Below are positions 11,069 to 21,168 of a DNA stretch of 64,000 bases, in pieces (the stretch's first letter is position 1; every line of letters begins with the position of its first letter). The stretch comes from Paragyromitra xinjiangensis (taxonomy: Eukaryota; Ascomycota; Pezizomycetes; Pezizales; Discinaceae). The notes beneath the pieces are model-generated. The model was not told the origin of the DNA. It did not search any database and was given only the letters and a program-made list of their open reading frames with translations. The stretch lies in contig JBCAMK010000019.1 in assembly GCA_038503065.1 (NCBI GenBank), positions 1 through 64,000 of the forward strand. Reading direction: 5' to 3'. A program made the position numbers and the translations under genes.

Positions 11069-13613
11069 AGCGCAGCGTTATACCACCAACAGTGATAAAT
11101 TATAAACCGACTACATTGTACACACACGATAGTTTTAGTAGAGGGCGAAGCAGAGCATATATAGACGCAAATTAAGAATTTGAGCTCCGGAGCCCACTGA
11201 ATTAGCCACTGGTTAGCCCCAGAAATATAATTTAGAATCTTCTACCGCAATGTGTCGAATGACAAATTTTACCTAGGAGTAAGGAGGCAGCAGATATACT
11301 AGAATAGCGCAGTGTGAATTTGAGACAGTGATATTTAAATACAAAACACCAATCGAAAAGGATTAAAACGTAATAGGATATTCAAAATGTACGCGCGGTT
11401 GTCACGTGATTCTCGCTATCGTATGTACACAAGTCATGATACAGCCTCTAGTTTCCAGCAGCAAGCCCGAATCGCCCTCGATCAATCACCAAACTCCTCA
11501 CGTCACCTTTTGCCTCTCTTCTGCGACATCGTATCCTGCGGCTGCAGCTTGTATCTTGTGGTACCACTAATACCAGTTTTCGGGTAACAGGCTACCGAGC
11601 TCCGAGTGACTGCGGGACTGGTATACTCCATCTTCCCGAAAACTTTGTGAACTCGTGATACTGCAGCCCGAGCCGTTACCCTCTTTGGCGACAGTAAACA
11701 GGAATAGATAAAAGATTAGACGGATTGCTCGGATGAGGAGGGGCTATAAGCGCTAAGGGAAATATTACTATCGACGGAGGATCGATCTCCGCGGCGGGAA
11801 ATGGCTTGTCGTGTAGGAAAAGGTAGATTCTGCTGATCTATGGGTACCGTGGTGATTATAAATGTAAAAAAAGAAAACTTGATAACCATTGACAAGTCTT
11901 GTAACAAGCATCAATTCCACCCTAGGGATTACCTGACTGCCTACTCTATAGCTTAAGTTGCGAGGGAGAGCTCGGCGGAAAGTTCTCCGGAATTAAAATT
12001 GAGTTTTCCCTAGTCGCAGGGGATGAGTCAGGGAGATGCATAGGAAGGGCCTGGAGAAATGCTCAATGAAGCTTAGAGAGGTCTAATGTGGAGCATGCAG
12101 TCATAGAAACAATGCAGGTTGCACCGGCTTAAGCTTGGTAGGAGGAAATATTGGTAGATATATGAACAGGATATAACGTAAAGCAGTACCAGAAAGTCAT
12201 CTTAGATTATCCAGATGCCAATGCCTTAAGTCAAAAACAGGCTTTATTCTCGGGTGGGTGGAAGGTCCGGTGGATACATGTAAGAAGCTTCATGCCTCTT
12301 TGCAGATCGATACATGTTCCGACCGTTATCCAATTTTCGCCCATTTACAAACGGGTCGGCCGGCAGGTAAATAGGCCAACTCATTTACCAACAGGAGCAC
12401 TTTGAGTATCTGCTGGCCCATCTAGAAATTGCCACGAAGAGATGGCCGATCTTCAAATGAAAAAAATTTCAACTACAGTTCACCACCCTTCACCACCACT
12501 ATACCTAGCCATCACAGCTTCATCCCGCAACACTTTAAATGTTCCCCAATTTTCGATACTTAGTTTCACTACCTACGAGTAGTGTACTGTATTGCGCACC
12601 TATAGTAGAAATTATATATATCTATATATTTCAAGTTGTAGTTAAAAGGAGAGTTCGTCATCATTATCAGCTGCAGGTTGTAATAGCTTTCCAGTGATCA
12701 TTATGCTCGTGCGGCTACAAGTATGGTTGCGTACCTCACTTAGAGACATGGAATTGTTTGAATATGGACAATCTTCTGATTTAGTATCAGTTTGTAGATA
12801 GGCTAGCCGATACTCTAAGTGGTCCCGTTTACCTACCGGCTGACCTTTTTGTGAATGGGCTTTATTTAATGCAATACCGATCGCTATATATATCCAAATC
12901 TAGTTGCTGGTTTTCTAAAAAGGGTATATAGATTTTACTGTCTTCTTTGCAACTTGTTGGTGGCTAAGCAGAGCAGCACTGAGACCCCAGACTAGAATCG
13001 AGTTATATCATGGGTTCACGAAAAATCACTCAGGACCAAACTTTAACACCACCATGTGGCGGGAGTGGCGTCTCTTACTGCAGTGAGGTTACAACTTTCC
13101 AGGGACCCTATCTCAGATCGTAAGAGATAAGAGCCACGATGCTATGCGGCGAGCTGTTGCTGCAGCTGGTGGTACTTTGGGCTACGGGTGGAGTCTCAGA
13201 CGTAATTCCAAGCATTCGGCTACGCATGTAAACCCTAATACGGATGCCTTTGGGCGGAGACCGAGGCTTGAAAAGTCACCTCGGGGTTTCGAATTCGCGC
13301 CGTGTACTCTAGACAGTATCGCACATGGGCTGAGACTCTTGTACAGAACAGTTCGATTAGGTACTCTGCTTTACACTGTTGTAAAAGAATTAGATGTAAT
13401 GATTGGGCTTTCGCTTATACGCCCCTGTTTCTAAAGTAACTAGTTATAAATGAACAAATTTAATCAGCGAGCCACATAATTAAGCACACCTTACATAACC
13501 ATGCATGATCAGAAGGGATAAGTTCAAGTACTGAGGATTGGTCCATTTTGAAAATAGTCCCTGCAGATCCACCCTGAAGATCAATGCATCGAATACTACT
13601 TGCAACACCCCGC
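11069..13613. other. Intergenic, no feature recognised
   Basis: About 2.5 kb of mostly A/T-rich sequence. Several short open frames have no splice-consistent partners, and I see no internal repeats. Confidence 0.5.
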
Positions 13614-14014
13614 CTAGCAGCAGTTCCGGCAGGTGCCCCCACTCCAGCTCTGCCCCGCATCAAGGTAACAAATTGCTCCGGAGGCACAGCCGGCAAATTC
13701 TACCCTACAGCTAGGGTTTTTACAACTGGTACCTTGATACGAGCCCCAACTTGGCAACTTACCTTTAGAAGGGCTTATTTTCCTCACCCAGGTTTCAAGT
13801 GATGACAAAAGCCTCGGCAGTTTATTACTTCGCGGTTCCGGGTGATGTAGATGTCATCAAATATTTCCCAATATCGTACATACTTAGCGAGATGACTTAC
13901 TAAATGTACAGCCACTTTCGCGACTGACTTCTGAGTTTGGGGAAAATCGCAGATCATTTCTACTCGTAATTGACTGACGTTTGTGCACCAGGCTAGGCCT
14001 GCATACCGTAGCAT
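13614..14014 (-). pseudogene. Cysteine-rich small protein whose 5' end lies in a MITE
   Basis: Exon A (14014-13788) and exon B (13710-13614) are joined across a 77-bp intron (GTGAGG..CTAG), joining HHLKPG to CRVEFAGC in frame. The C-terminal part is cysteine-rich: NCRGFC, GCRVEFAGC, AICYLD, GGTCRNCC then stop, about eight cysteines in 50 residues. The only available ATG (14014) sits inside the left terminal inverted repeat of the MITE at 14004-14151, and no signal peptide precedes the cysteine region. My inference is that the original 5' exon was separated or lost when the element inserted. It may instead be a young start codon supplied by the element. Confidence 0.4.
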
Positions 14015-14151
14015 TTCGTGAAATTCGTTCCGGCGCTAGTATTAAGGGAGTAAATGCTAGCACTAAGGCAGTTTAGACTGACCGTTTTTCTTGCTTTTTA
14101 CCTATGTTCCACCCCTTGGCGCCGGAACGAATTTCACGAAATGCTACGGTA
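14004..14151. mobile_element. MITE with perfect 33-bp terminal inverted repeats
   Basis: The left arm 14004-14036 (TACCGTAGCATTTCGTGAAA and onward) is exactly the reverse complement of the right arm 14119-14151. The TA dinucleotides at the outer ends fit a TA target duplication, as in Tc1/mariner-like elements. The total length is 148 bp, with an 82-bp interior that cannot encode a transposase. The interior (14049-14104) shares a 55-60 bp core with the element at 20110-20257. Flanking sequence outside the arms is also partly inverted (about 13973-14003 against 14184-14215). Confidence 0.85.
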
Positions 14152-14361
14152 CCATACAAAATCATAGGAAGTGTATGGGGCACAGGCCCAGCCCGGTGCA
14201 CAAACGTAAGTCATTTATTTCACCGCTTTCTAATTAGTTATTATCCCCCAACCGACCAATGTTATTTTCAGCTCCTGTCATAAAAGGTTTGAGGGTGTTT
14301 CCCACTGATGATCTTAAATATCACCGCATCATAGCACTTGCGAACCATCGCCAACTCAAAC

Positions 14362-14770
14362 ATGAAGTTGACTACTACCATCGCCGCTTCTCTCATCTGG
14401 GTTCTGCCTGCTTTCGCGGCCAATTGTAATCCCGAGGCGAGCGCTGGCCCCTACACCACTTACCAACAGGTCGCCGCTAGTGTTTGCAACGGACGTTGCG
14501 GTTCTGAGAGCAACCCATGCTACATCCAGTCCGGGAAGAACTATATCTATGGTTGGTATAATGGGAACGAGAAAGTCCACTGCTGGGTACGTAGGGTTTA
14601 CTTTAAATCTCTAAGTTACTTTATGCAAGAAACTCATTAACCCAATTAAATGGCAGGACGCGTTCAACAATATCATTTCGCAGTGTGTCCAAGGGGAAGG
14701 GCGGGGAGGTGGTTCCTGGGATTGGGATTACAACGGCGTGGACGCTCACTTCTATCTTCAAACCCGTTGA
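14362..14770 (+). CDS. Short secreted cysteine-containing protein, Y3-like candidate
   Basis: Exon 1 (14362-14586) and exon 2 (14657-14770) are separated by a 70-bp intron (GTACGT..GCAG, phase 0), giving 112 aa. Residues 1-20 are a clear signal peptide (KLTTTIAASLIWVLPAFAA), so it should be exported. The mature protein is about 92 aa with cysteines in NCNP, VCNGRCGS, NPCYIQ, HCW and SQCVQ contexts. The layout (a C-W/Y-D-x-F-x-x-I-x-x-x-C motif near the C-terminus followed by a glycine-rich segment and an aromatic tail) recalls the fungal glycan-binding Y3-like domain. That assignment rests on pattern memory and is uncertain. The ATG at 14362 is chosen because it starts directly at the signal peptide. 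Confidence 0.75.
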
Positions 14771-15512
14771 GCTAGAATGGAATTGTGAAAGTGGTATCGC
14801 AGGTTATTATTTGGGGCGGTGTTATGAAGTTGGATGTTTGTTTGAGTAGAGGGTAGTTGTAATATTAGGTTTATTCGGTCAATCTCTTGGGATGAATGGA
14901 TATAGTGTTGTGTGGCTGAAGGCCCCTGAACACGGGATGATGTGAGGCTCAAATGCCAAGTGCCAAGAAGCTAGCGGAAACTGGGGAGGTTGGCCGACAA
15001 ATCTGGGAGGGTATAAAGGTCAGAGATTTGAGAATCATAGATAGAGGAAGGGGAACTCATTACACTGAAAAAAGGGAGTGAGAGAAGGAAATAAAAGATT
15101 TGGCTCTTCTTCTCTTCCTTTCATTGGGAGATTTCATTTATAGTGATCTTTGTAATCAGAAAACTTCCGAGTTGACGATTGTCTAGTTTTTTCATGACTA
15201 ATGTATGGATATGTTTATCCCTTACGATCCTAGTTTGGTGCTACCCAACACCAACCCGCGACCTAAATCGAACTGGAGGTTGCGGAGGCCTAGGCTTGGT
15301 TCAAACAATCAGTGGATCTTAGACACCTTAGAATGCATCCTACTTAAAATTGGGCAGCTTTAGCGGTTTGAAGGAAACTCGTAAGAACATAAATGTATTG
15401 ATCGATCCAGGTTCACCTCCTATCAAACATGATCTGCGTAAGGCCTCATGCTGGCTGCCAATGGTAGATTACAGGATCCTAGTAATTCCCACAGAAAGCA
15501 ATACTCCTAGAT
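14771..15512. other. Intergenic, no gene
   Basis: Contains the presumed 3' region of the secreted-protein gene. Nothing else is recognisable. Confidence 0.5.
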
Positions 15513-15697
15513 AGCAGGTAGTTAGTATGAAGTCAAACATAAAGTAATTCTAGTTTACCTTATGAGTGTGATAAAGCGTTCGATCATACAATTTTAGCCA
15601 TTCAATTCAAGTTTTAAGTTCAGTAGACGAAATGTAGATGACTTATCATTTTCTAAGAAACCTAGGTACTGAAAAATTGGCCAAATCCTCAGTCAAC
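15513..15697 (+). repeat. Diverged direct repeat, left copy
   Basis: Shares with 18784-18960 the ordered blocks GCAGGTAGTTA, TTAGTATGAAGTCAAA, CAGTTTACCTTATGAGTGTG (TAGT.. here), ATAAAGCG, AAGTTTTAAG and CCTAGGTACTGA. The two copies differ by substitutions and small indels. They lie about 3.27 kb apart in the same orientation and bracket the HNH pseudogene. Confidence 0.75.
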
Positions 15698-16178
15698 ACC
15701 GCTTCATCGGAAGAGGTGTCTTCCGAACCGGCCAATACTCGATCCTCTGCTCTAGACCTAGGACTTTAGAATCCGATGAAGACGCCGGAGGAGAGAGTGA
15801 TGCTGGCAAAGTACTTCGTTGACCTAAAGTCAGTTATCGGCTGCCAGATCTATGCTAACGAAGATATTCTAACCTAACCCACGTAAGGGTGTCACGGTCC
15901 CTAAGACACGATGAATAGACTCATCATTGAGAGACTTGTAATTTGATTAGATGAGGAGAGAAGCTCCTACGTCTTTACTGGCGTATTTATACTATATAGG
16001 CTAGCGCCAACATTGCTTAGTCACAACATTCGTCCCGTGACAACCCGAGTCAGGATGGGGACGGAATAGGTCTCAAAATCTTTCTATGTGACCTCACACC
16101 CATGACCCGAGCACAGAGAGCTTCACCTCCCTCACCTCTTCTCACCACAACACAATCAATCGAACAACTACATGCACC

Positions 16179-17678
16179 ATGTCTGCCTTCAATCAGGAGC
16201 CAGTGATGGCTTTTTGGTGAGACCCCAAACACCAGTCCGTCACCCCCGAAATAGGACCTCGCTCGACCACGTTCTCATCTTCATACTTTCCTCCCCTGCA
16301 CCCACAGAGAGAGAAGTGCACGAGGGAACCTTTATCTACCACCTGATTATCGACAGCTGCAAAGATGCTAGTGCCGTGCTACTGGGATGCTCTACTTTCG
16401 GCGTAATTAACTTGGGGCTATCCGACACCACACTACCTCCAAACAATGCCAATTCGAATAACTCCCAACCCCTTCACAATCGCCCGGAGTCCAGGAACCC
16501 AACAAACAAAGATGTTCACCTCCATAAGGTTTTCAAGGCTTTGTACGATCATAGCCCTACTGATGCTGACCGTGTCAACCTTGTACTCGTGCTCTAGGAT
16601 AAGTACCCGAAAACAGGGGTATGGGTTTGGTCAACCAAACTGTGAAGCGTTGCCGCGGGGCAAATCAAAAGCTATTGCCACTAAACGACATTTCCAGGTA
16701 CTTATGGTAGACCACGGGTACGCATGATTCTCCATGGCCTATTCTCTTCCAAAGAAACCACATCGGACCTTCGCCCTCTTGAGCGAATTCTCCCGTGCGC
16801 ACGCCGCTGGTCATTCTTTACCACTGCTGAGCGTATAGAGATATTCACCACTCTTGCCCATGTCGCTAGCGATCTCCTTACCGGATTCTTCTTGCCATTG
16901 AAGGCACAAGGTGGGACACAGCTTCCGTTTCAACGTTGTTGACACCCCCGGCAGCCGCCTATGTTGGCCCTGACCAAGGAACACCAAATCGTCTTAGAAA
17001 TCTCCGTCAGCTAGTTCTTAGACGTGACGGGTACCGCTGCGTCGTTACCGGTCTATATGACAAGGGATACATCCTTTCTGAGAAGGATGCTGGCAGGACG
17101 CCACCCGCTGGCTACGGCCTTAACACCGAAGCCGCACACATAATCCCGCACTCGGTTAACGCGGTTAACGCCGCTGGTGATCCACCCGATGCCAGAAAAG
17201 GCTTTGCGTGGAGCATCCTGAACATGTTTGATCCTGGGGTCGCCTCCCGCCTAGAAGGGACGCAGATCAACAGCCTGGAGAACGCACTTTTGCTTGTCTC
17301 TGATATCCATGATGAATTCGGGGAGCTTCATTGTCACTTTGAAGAGGTTCCGGGAACATCAAATACGTACGATTTTAAGACTGTTCGTCGTGCGGTCCTA
17401 CCCCCATTCTTGCAGCCACAGTCGCAAACAGTCACATTTGCGAACCAGGAGCCCGCCGGTGAGTTAGGTGCCGCGCTTCCGAGTAAAAGCCTCCTCAAAC
17501 TTCATGCCGCATGTTGTATCTGCTTGCTATGGCAGGTGCTACTAAGTATGTCGAGAGGTTAAAAGACGACGCAGAGGAGTTGCAACGTAGGGGGACGCTT
17601 GCAACAGATGGTAGTAGCGATATCGGGGTGTTTTTGGGGATGCGTGGGTTACAGGCTGTGACAGGCTGTGACGATTAA
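16179..17678 (+). pseudogene. HNH-endonuclease-domain protein, degraded
   Basis: The core (16936-17520) is an intact HNH-like domain of the fungal HNH_2 type: LRRDGYRCVVTGLYDKGYIL, then EAAHIIPHSVN (the HNH histidines), and NALLLVSDIHDEFG. These domains bind a divalent metal and cut DNA; the role of the fungal versions is largely unknown. The frame is broken in at least two places. One base is missing near 16919, between ..LKAQGGT and SVSTLLTPP. A second shift near 17515-17528 separates KLHAACC from MAGATKYVERLKDDAEEL, which runs to a stop at 17678. Upstream, a protein-like segment (RTSLDHVLIFILSS..) in the same frame as the middle part hits TAG at 16595, and the ATG at 16179 is out of frame with it. 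An alternative 77-bp intron (17459-17535) could bypass the second shift but would remove what looks like conserved sequence. I call it a pseudogene. Confidence 0.7.
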
Positions 17679-18783
17679 AGAAGTCTTGCGGAACAAGCTT
17701 GTTGCGTAGTAGGTAGTCTGTGAGCGGCCTGGTAACTATAAGAGGCTTAAAATTTGAAAATAACATCAGAATCAACCTGTTTTTATGGCTTTCTATGCAT
17801 ATTAACCACCTCCCAGTTCCGATAGATATCGTGCTTTTGGAATATCGCTATGTCAGAGCATTCCGTCCTCGACCACCAGCGCGGGGCTACGCTCAATAGA
17901 CGCGGTAGGAGATCCCAGCGCTTCAAACGTCTATCAAGTTTTCAGAGGGCTTTTATAACTACCGGGTGCTATGTATTCGCTGTATGGGGTCTTCCCGAAG
18001 GTATGGTACCTTGTTAAATTAACCAAAAACCTCCTTAGATGTGCATTAAAGGCTCGGAAATTCTGCAACAAGAAAACACCCCACCAAAAATCAGCATGAT
18101 ACAAGGAAATGATCAACAGCAGTAAGAGAGCCGTTCAACTACTTCCATTTTTATTTTCAATCTTATAGCGAGTTCATTGTGACGGGAAACTGCTTCTAAA
18201 AAGGATAGATTCTACAAGGATATTTATCATATGGTATTAATTCGGTGTGTCAGCCTGCAGGCACCAATTCAGTGACATGGAGGCTCTGCGGCTATCGTCC
18301 GTCTTGACAAGGTTGCACGGCAACACCCGCAGAGCCTCAGTAAATGAAAAGGACGCTGCGCAATACTTACATGCACTGGGCTATTGTAATCCATTTCTCC
18401 CCATCGGAAGGAAGTATAATAGGATACATGCTCGAAACCAATGCAAAAACGGAGATGCTGACTATAGAACCTTATTGCGTGACCTATCCCATTGTCGGGC
18501 AAAATAACCGAATGGTGGAACCCACAATTACAATTACAATCACAAAGCATACAAAGCATAGCACTCCCGGCTCCACAGATGGATGAAACACTGGATCGAT
18601 CTCTTGAAGAGGGGCTCAACCAACGAAGAAATAACTCGTACCAGCTAGATAGACTAACTCAGACCGGTGGAATCGATTGCCCGTGTCAGAACTATCAACA
18701 GCTGCTGTGAGGTTGCTGGGGTTGCAAGGACAAGGTTAAGTGCCACATAACCTCTTAGAGTGATGGGTTAACACTAAGCAACC
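17679..18783. other. Intergenic with a short inverted repeat
   Basis: No gene is supported. A perfect 12-bp inverted repeat, GAGGCTCTGCGG (18280-18291) and its complement (18327-18338), encloses 35 bases and could form a hairpin. Confidence 0.5.
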
Positions 18784-18960
18784 AGCAGGTAGTTACTACA
18801 TAGTTAGTATGAAGTCAAATACAAAGTAGTTCCAGTTTACCTTATGAGTGTGATAAAGCGTGCGATCACAATGTCAGCCGTTCATTTCAAGCAAGTTTTA
18901 AGCTCAGCAGACGAAACCTAGGTACTGATAAATAAACCAAATTCTCAATTAATCCTAGTT
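18784..18960 (+). repeat. Diverged direct repeat, right copy
   Basis: Partner of 15513-15697 in the same orientation. It carries the blocks TTAGTATGAAGTCAAA, CAGTTTACCTTATGAGTGTG and CCTAGGTACTGA. This copy has an insertion after GCAGGTAGTTA and lacks about 20 bp present in the left copy before CCTAGGTACT. Confidence 0.75.
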
Positions 18961-19064
18961 TGTGTCTGTCAGGTTGCCCAATTATCTTATATGTTGTGAT
19001 ATAGCTGCATGATCATGAATCACTTCGGACTAGATCTTTGTTGGGCCTCTAGTACAAAGACTAG

Positions 19065-19600
19065 CTAAAACAGTATATTATATTGCCGAGTGGCAAGACA
19101 GCTACTAAGAATACTCAATGAGTATGCAAGCAATCCCGTCTTGTCCGGAGGAGCCATATTGATAGCGGCTTCGGCTTTCCCGATAGCCGCCTCCAGGTCT
19201 GCCAGGTTCCCTAGTTTCCCACATCGAGATAAAAGGTAGCTGCTGATACTACTCAATACATCTGAGAGTAGTGGATGATCTTCGGATATAACTGATAAGC
19301 TGCTTAGGCTTTATCGCTGGCTAGCTCAAAGTCTGCCATATTCTCCAATTTCTCGTACCTCATGCAAAAGTAAACGCTCTAATTATGCAATCGGTCCCCG
19401 AGGCAGAGGTCGCCACTGCGAGCCCCTGCCAGAACTTCTCCTGCTTTCCCGATTGCTATGTTGAGGCCGGCAAGATCTCCCAGCTGCTCATACCAAGCGA
19501 TCAGGTCAAGACACTCTCTTTCGATCTCGAGGTTCTCGGGCTCCACCATTTCTCTCAAGTTTCTCGGAGGACTATTCGGAGTAATGGAAATGAGAATAGA
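19065..19600 (-). pseudogene. Tetratricopeptide-repeat gene relic
   Basis: On the minus strand three short segments show the fungal TPR signature. They are AGDLAGLNIAIGKAGEVLAG-like sequence near 19500-19440, YEKLENMADFELASDKA near 19350-19310, and GKLGNLADLEAAIGKAEAAI near 19230-19160. They lie in different frames and are separated by stop codons. Spacing between the segments is irregular for an intact 34-residue repeat array. In fungi such repeats often belong to large NLR-like or CHAT-associated proteins, but no such domain remains here. Confidence 0.6.
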
Positions 19601-20109
19601 GAATCTGAGTAGGTTAGTTCTACTGGGGTTATCTTGTGAGGAACTGTCGGATCGCGGGGTGGGTGTGTGACGGCTAGTACTGGTGAGATCTCAGGATTCA
19701 CTTCTGGAATATCGCGGTAAGCATAGGAACATTCGATAAGGTTGTCTGAAAGAAACTAACTACCTCCTTGCAATAGTGTGGGCAGTGGATGGTATACCTT
19801 GGAGTTTACTTTGACAGACAAGAAGCGGGGATGTACGCTAGCTATCCACAAATCAAACCTAACCCTGCCTGATAACTGAACAGAGCCACCTATTTTCGGG
19901 GCACATATATTCTTTAGTAGAAACCATTTTCTCTATACGAAATCGGGCTCTGTCTATCGGCTGAGTGTCTTCAGGGTGTCTTATATGCACAAGTTAGCAT
20001 CTCTCGAGCAATCGTTACTCTCGTTGCCAGTGACTAGCCATTATTCTTGTTTACAACACAACGTGCCAGCTGCAGAGTGTACTTCATACCGGTCGGCATT
20101 GCCGATCGT
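19601..20109. other. Intergenic, no feature recognised
   Basis: No splice-consistent coding sequence. The segment leads up to the MITE at 20110. Confidence 0.5.
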
Positions 20110-20257
20110 AGTCCCGTATTATCTGGTAAAATTCGGTTTTGTGCGAGTACAGAAAGTAAATGCTAGCCCTAAGGCGGTTTAAACTGACCGTTCTTCTTAC
20201 TTTTTACCTGTATAAGCCCATGCTAGCGCCAAACCGATTTCGCCAGATTATACGGTA
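20110..20257. mobile_element. Diverged MITE sharing its core with the 14.0-kb element
   Basis: The right arm (about 20226-20257, GCGCCAAACCGATTTCGCCA and onward) matches the left arm (about 20113-20145) imperfectly in inverted orientation. The interior 20155-20210 (AGTAAATGCTAGCCCTAAGG.. to CTTTTTACCT) is about 90% identical to 14049-14104. The terminal repeats of the two elements differ in sequence although their lengths are the same (about 148 bp). Confidence 0.75.
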
Positions 20258-20425
20258 TTATCAGTGAGTCATCCGCAAATCAAGGAACAGAATACAATAT
20301 CCACGAGTGAATTTAGCTGGATGAGCACAAGCAACTGTGTACTGCGGGTGCAGGGGCAAGTCTAATGACAGGTGGCGGTGCAGCACTTTTCTCGAGGGGC
20401 TCAAGCTCGCTATAATTTTATACCT

Positions 20426-20949
20426 TTAGGGCGCGTTCGGGAAACAGCCTAAAATCACGTTAAGTGGCCAAAAACTCCGTTAAGATACAGTTTTCACCGA
20501 AACTCCGTTTGGAAAAAGTTTTTGTCGTTCAGCATGCCACTTTTGAAATGGAGTTTTGGAGAGTTAACGGTGTTTTCATAAAGCAGGAGGTAGCTGCTTT
20601 TCAGATCTCCATTATGAAAGAATCTACATTGCTAACCCTACCAGTGATCATGACTGCAGACCTGATTTAAGCAAAACCTTTCAATCTTTTTAGCAATGAA
20701 CAATTCTCAGATCCTATTTACCCCTCAGCACTTATTATCACTTAGCTACGCAATAGGTGCATACCCTAGCCTATGGATTGACAAGGAGCCATGCCAAACA
20801 TTACTATTGACTGGTAAAGCATACATTGAAGAGCTTGTGAAAAAGTTGAAAGATGTTGTGTAGTTCACCAAATGGTCACAGGTGGCTGAACAGGTGCAAA
20901 ATTTTTGAAACGGCGTTTTGAACTCTCGATTCTCCCGAACGCGCCCTTA
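20426..20949. mobile_element. PIF/Harbinger-type MITE with TTA target duplication
   Basis: The terminal inverted repeat GGGCGCGTTCGGGA (20429-20442) is mirrored at 20933-20946. Both ends are flanked by TTA (20426-20428 and 20947-20949), the 3-bp TWA duplication typical of PIF/Harbinger elements, whose ends also typically begin GGG or GGC and include GTTTGG/GTTCGG-like sequence. The element is 518 bp and encodes no transposase. The internal open frame 20464-20670 is incidental. Confidence 0.85.
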
Positions 20950-21168
20950 CTAACTAACTTGGTTTAATGGTTATAATTTTTAGCACATAGCATTCTTGAT
21001 CTTTTAGCATCTTTATCAGGTCTCTCAGGGAGATGTGGAAAGGGGAAGAGAATTAGAAACTGTTCAGTGGCCCCACAAGAGCAATTAATTCGATATTGTA
21101 GCTAGACCTAAATAGTTCTGCGGTCTCGCACATATTAAATTTTGTAACTACGTCTAGACCTCAAAATC

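Noticed and set aside
17459..17535. 77-bp GT..AG intron that would repair the HNH gene's 3' frameshift
   Set aside because: It would delete a stretch (LPSKSLLKLHAACC) that looks like conserved HNH-family sequence, so a true frameshift is favoured; not excluded.
20464..20670. 68-codon frame
   Set aside because: Lies wholly inside the Harbinger-type MITE and resembles no transposase.
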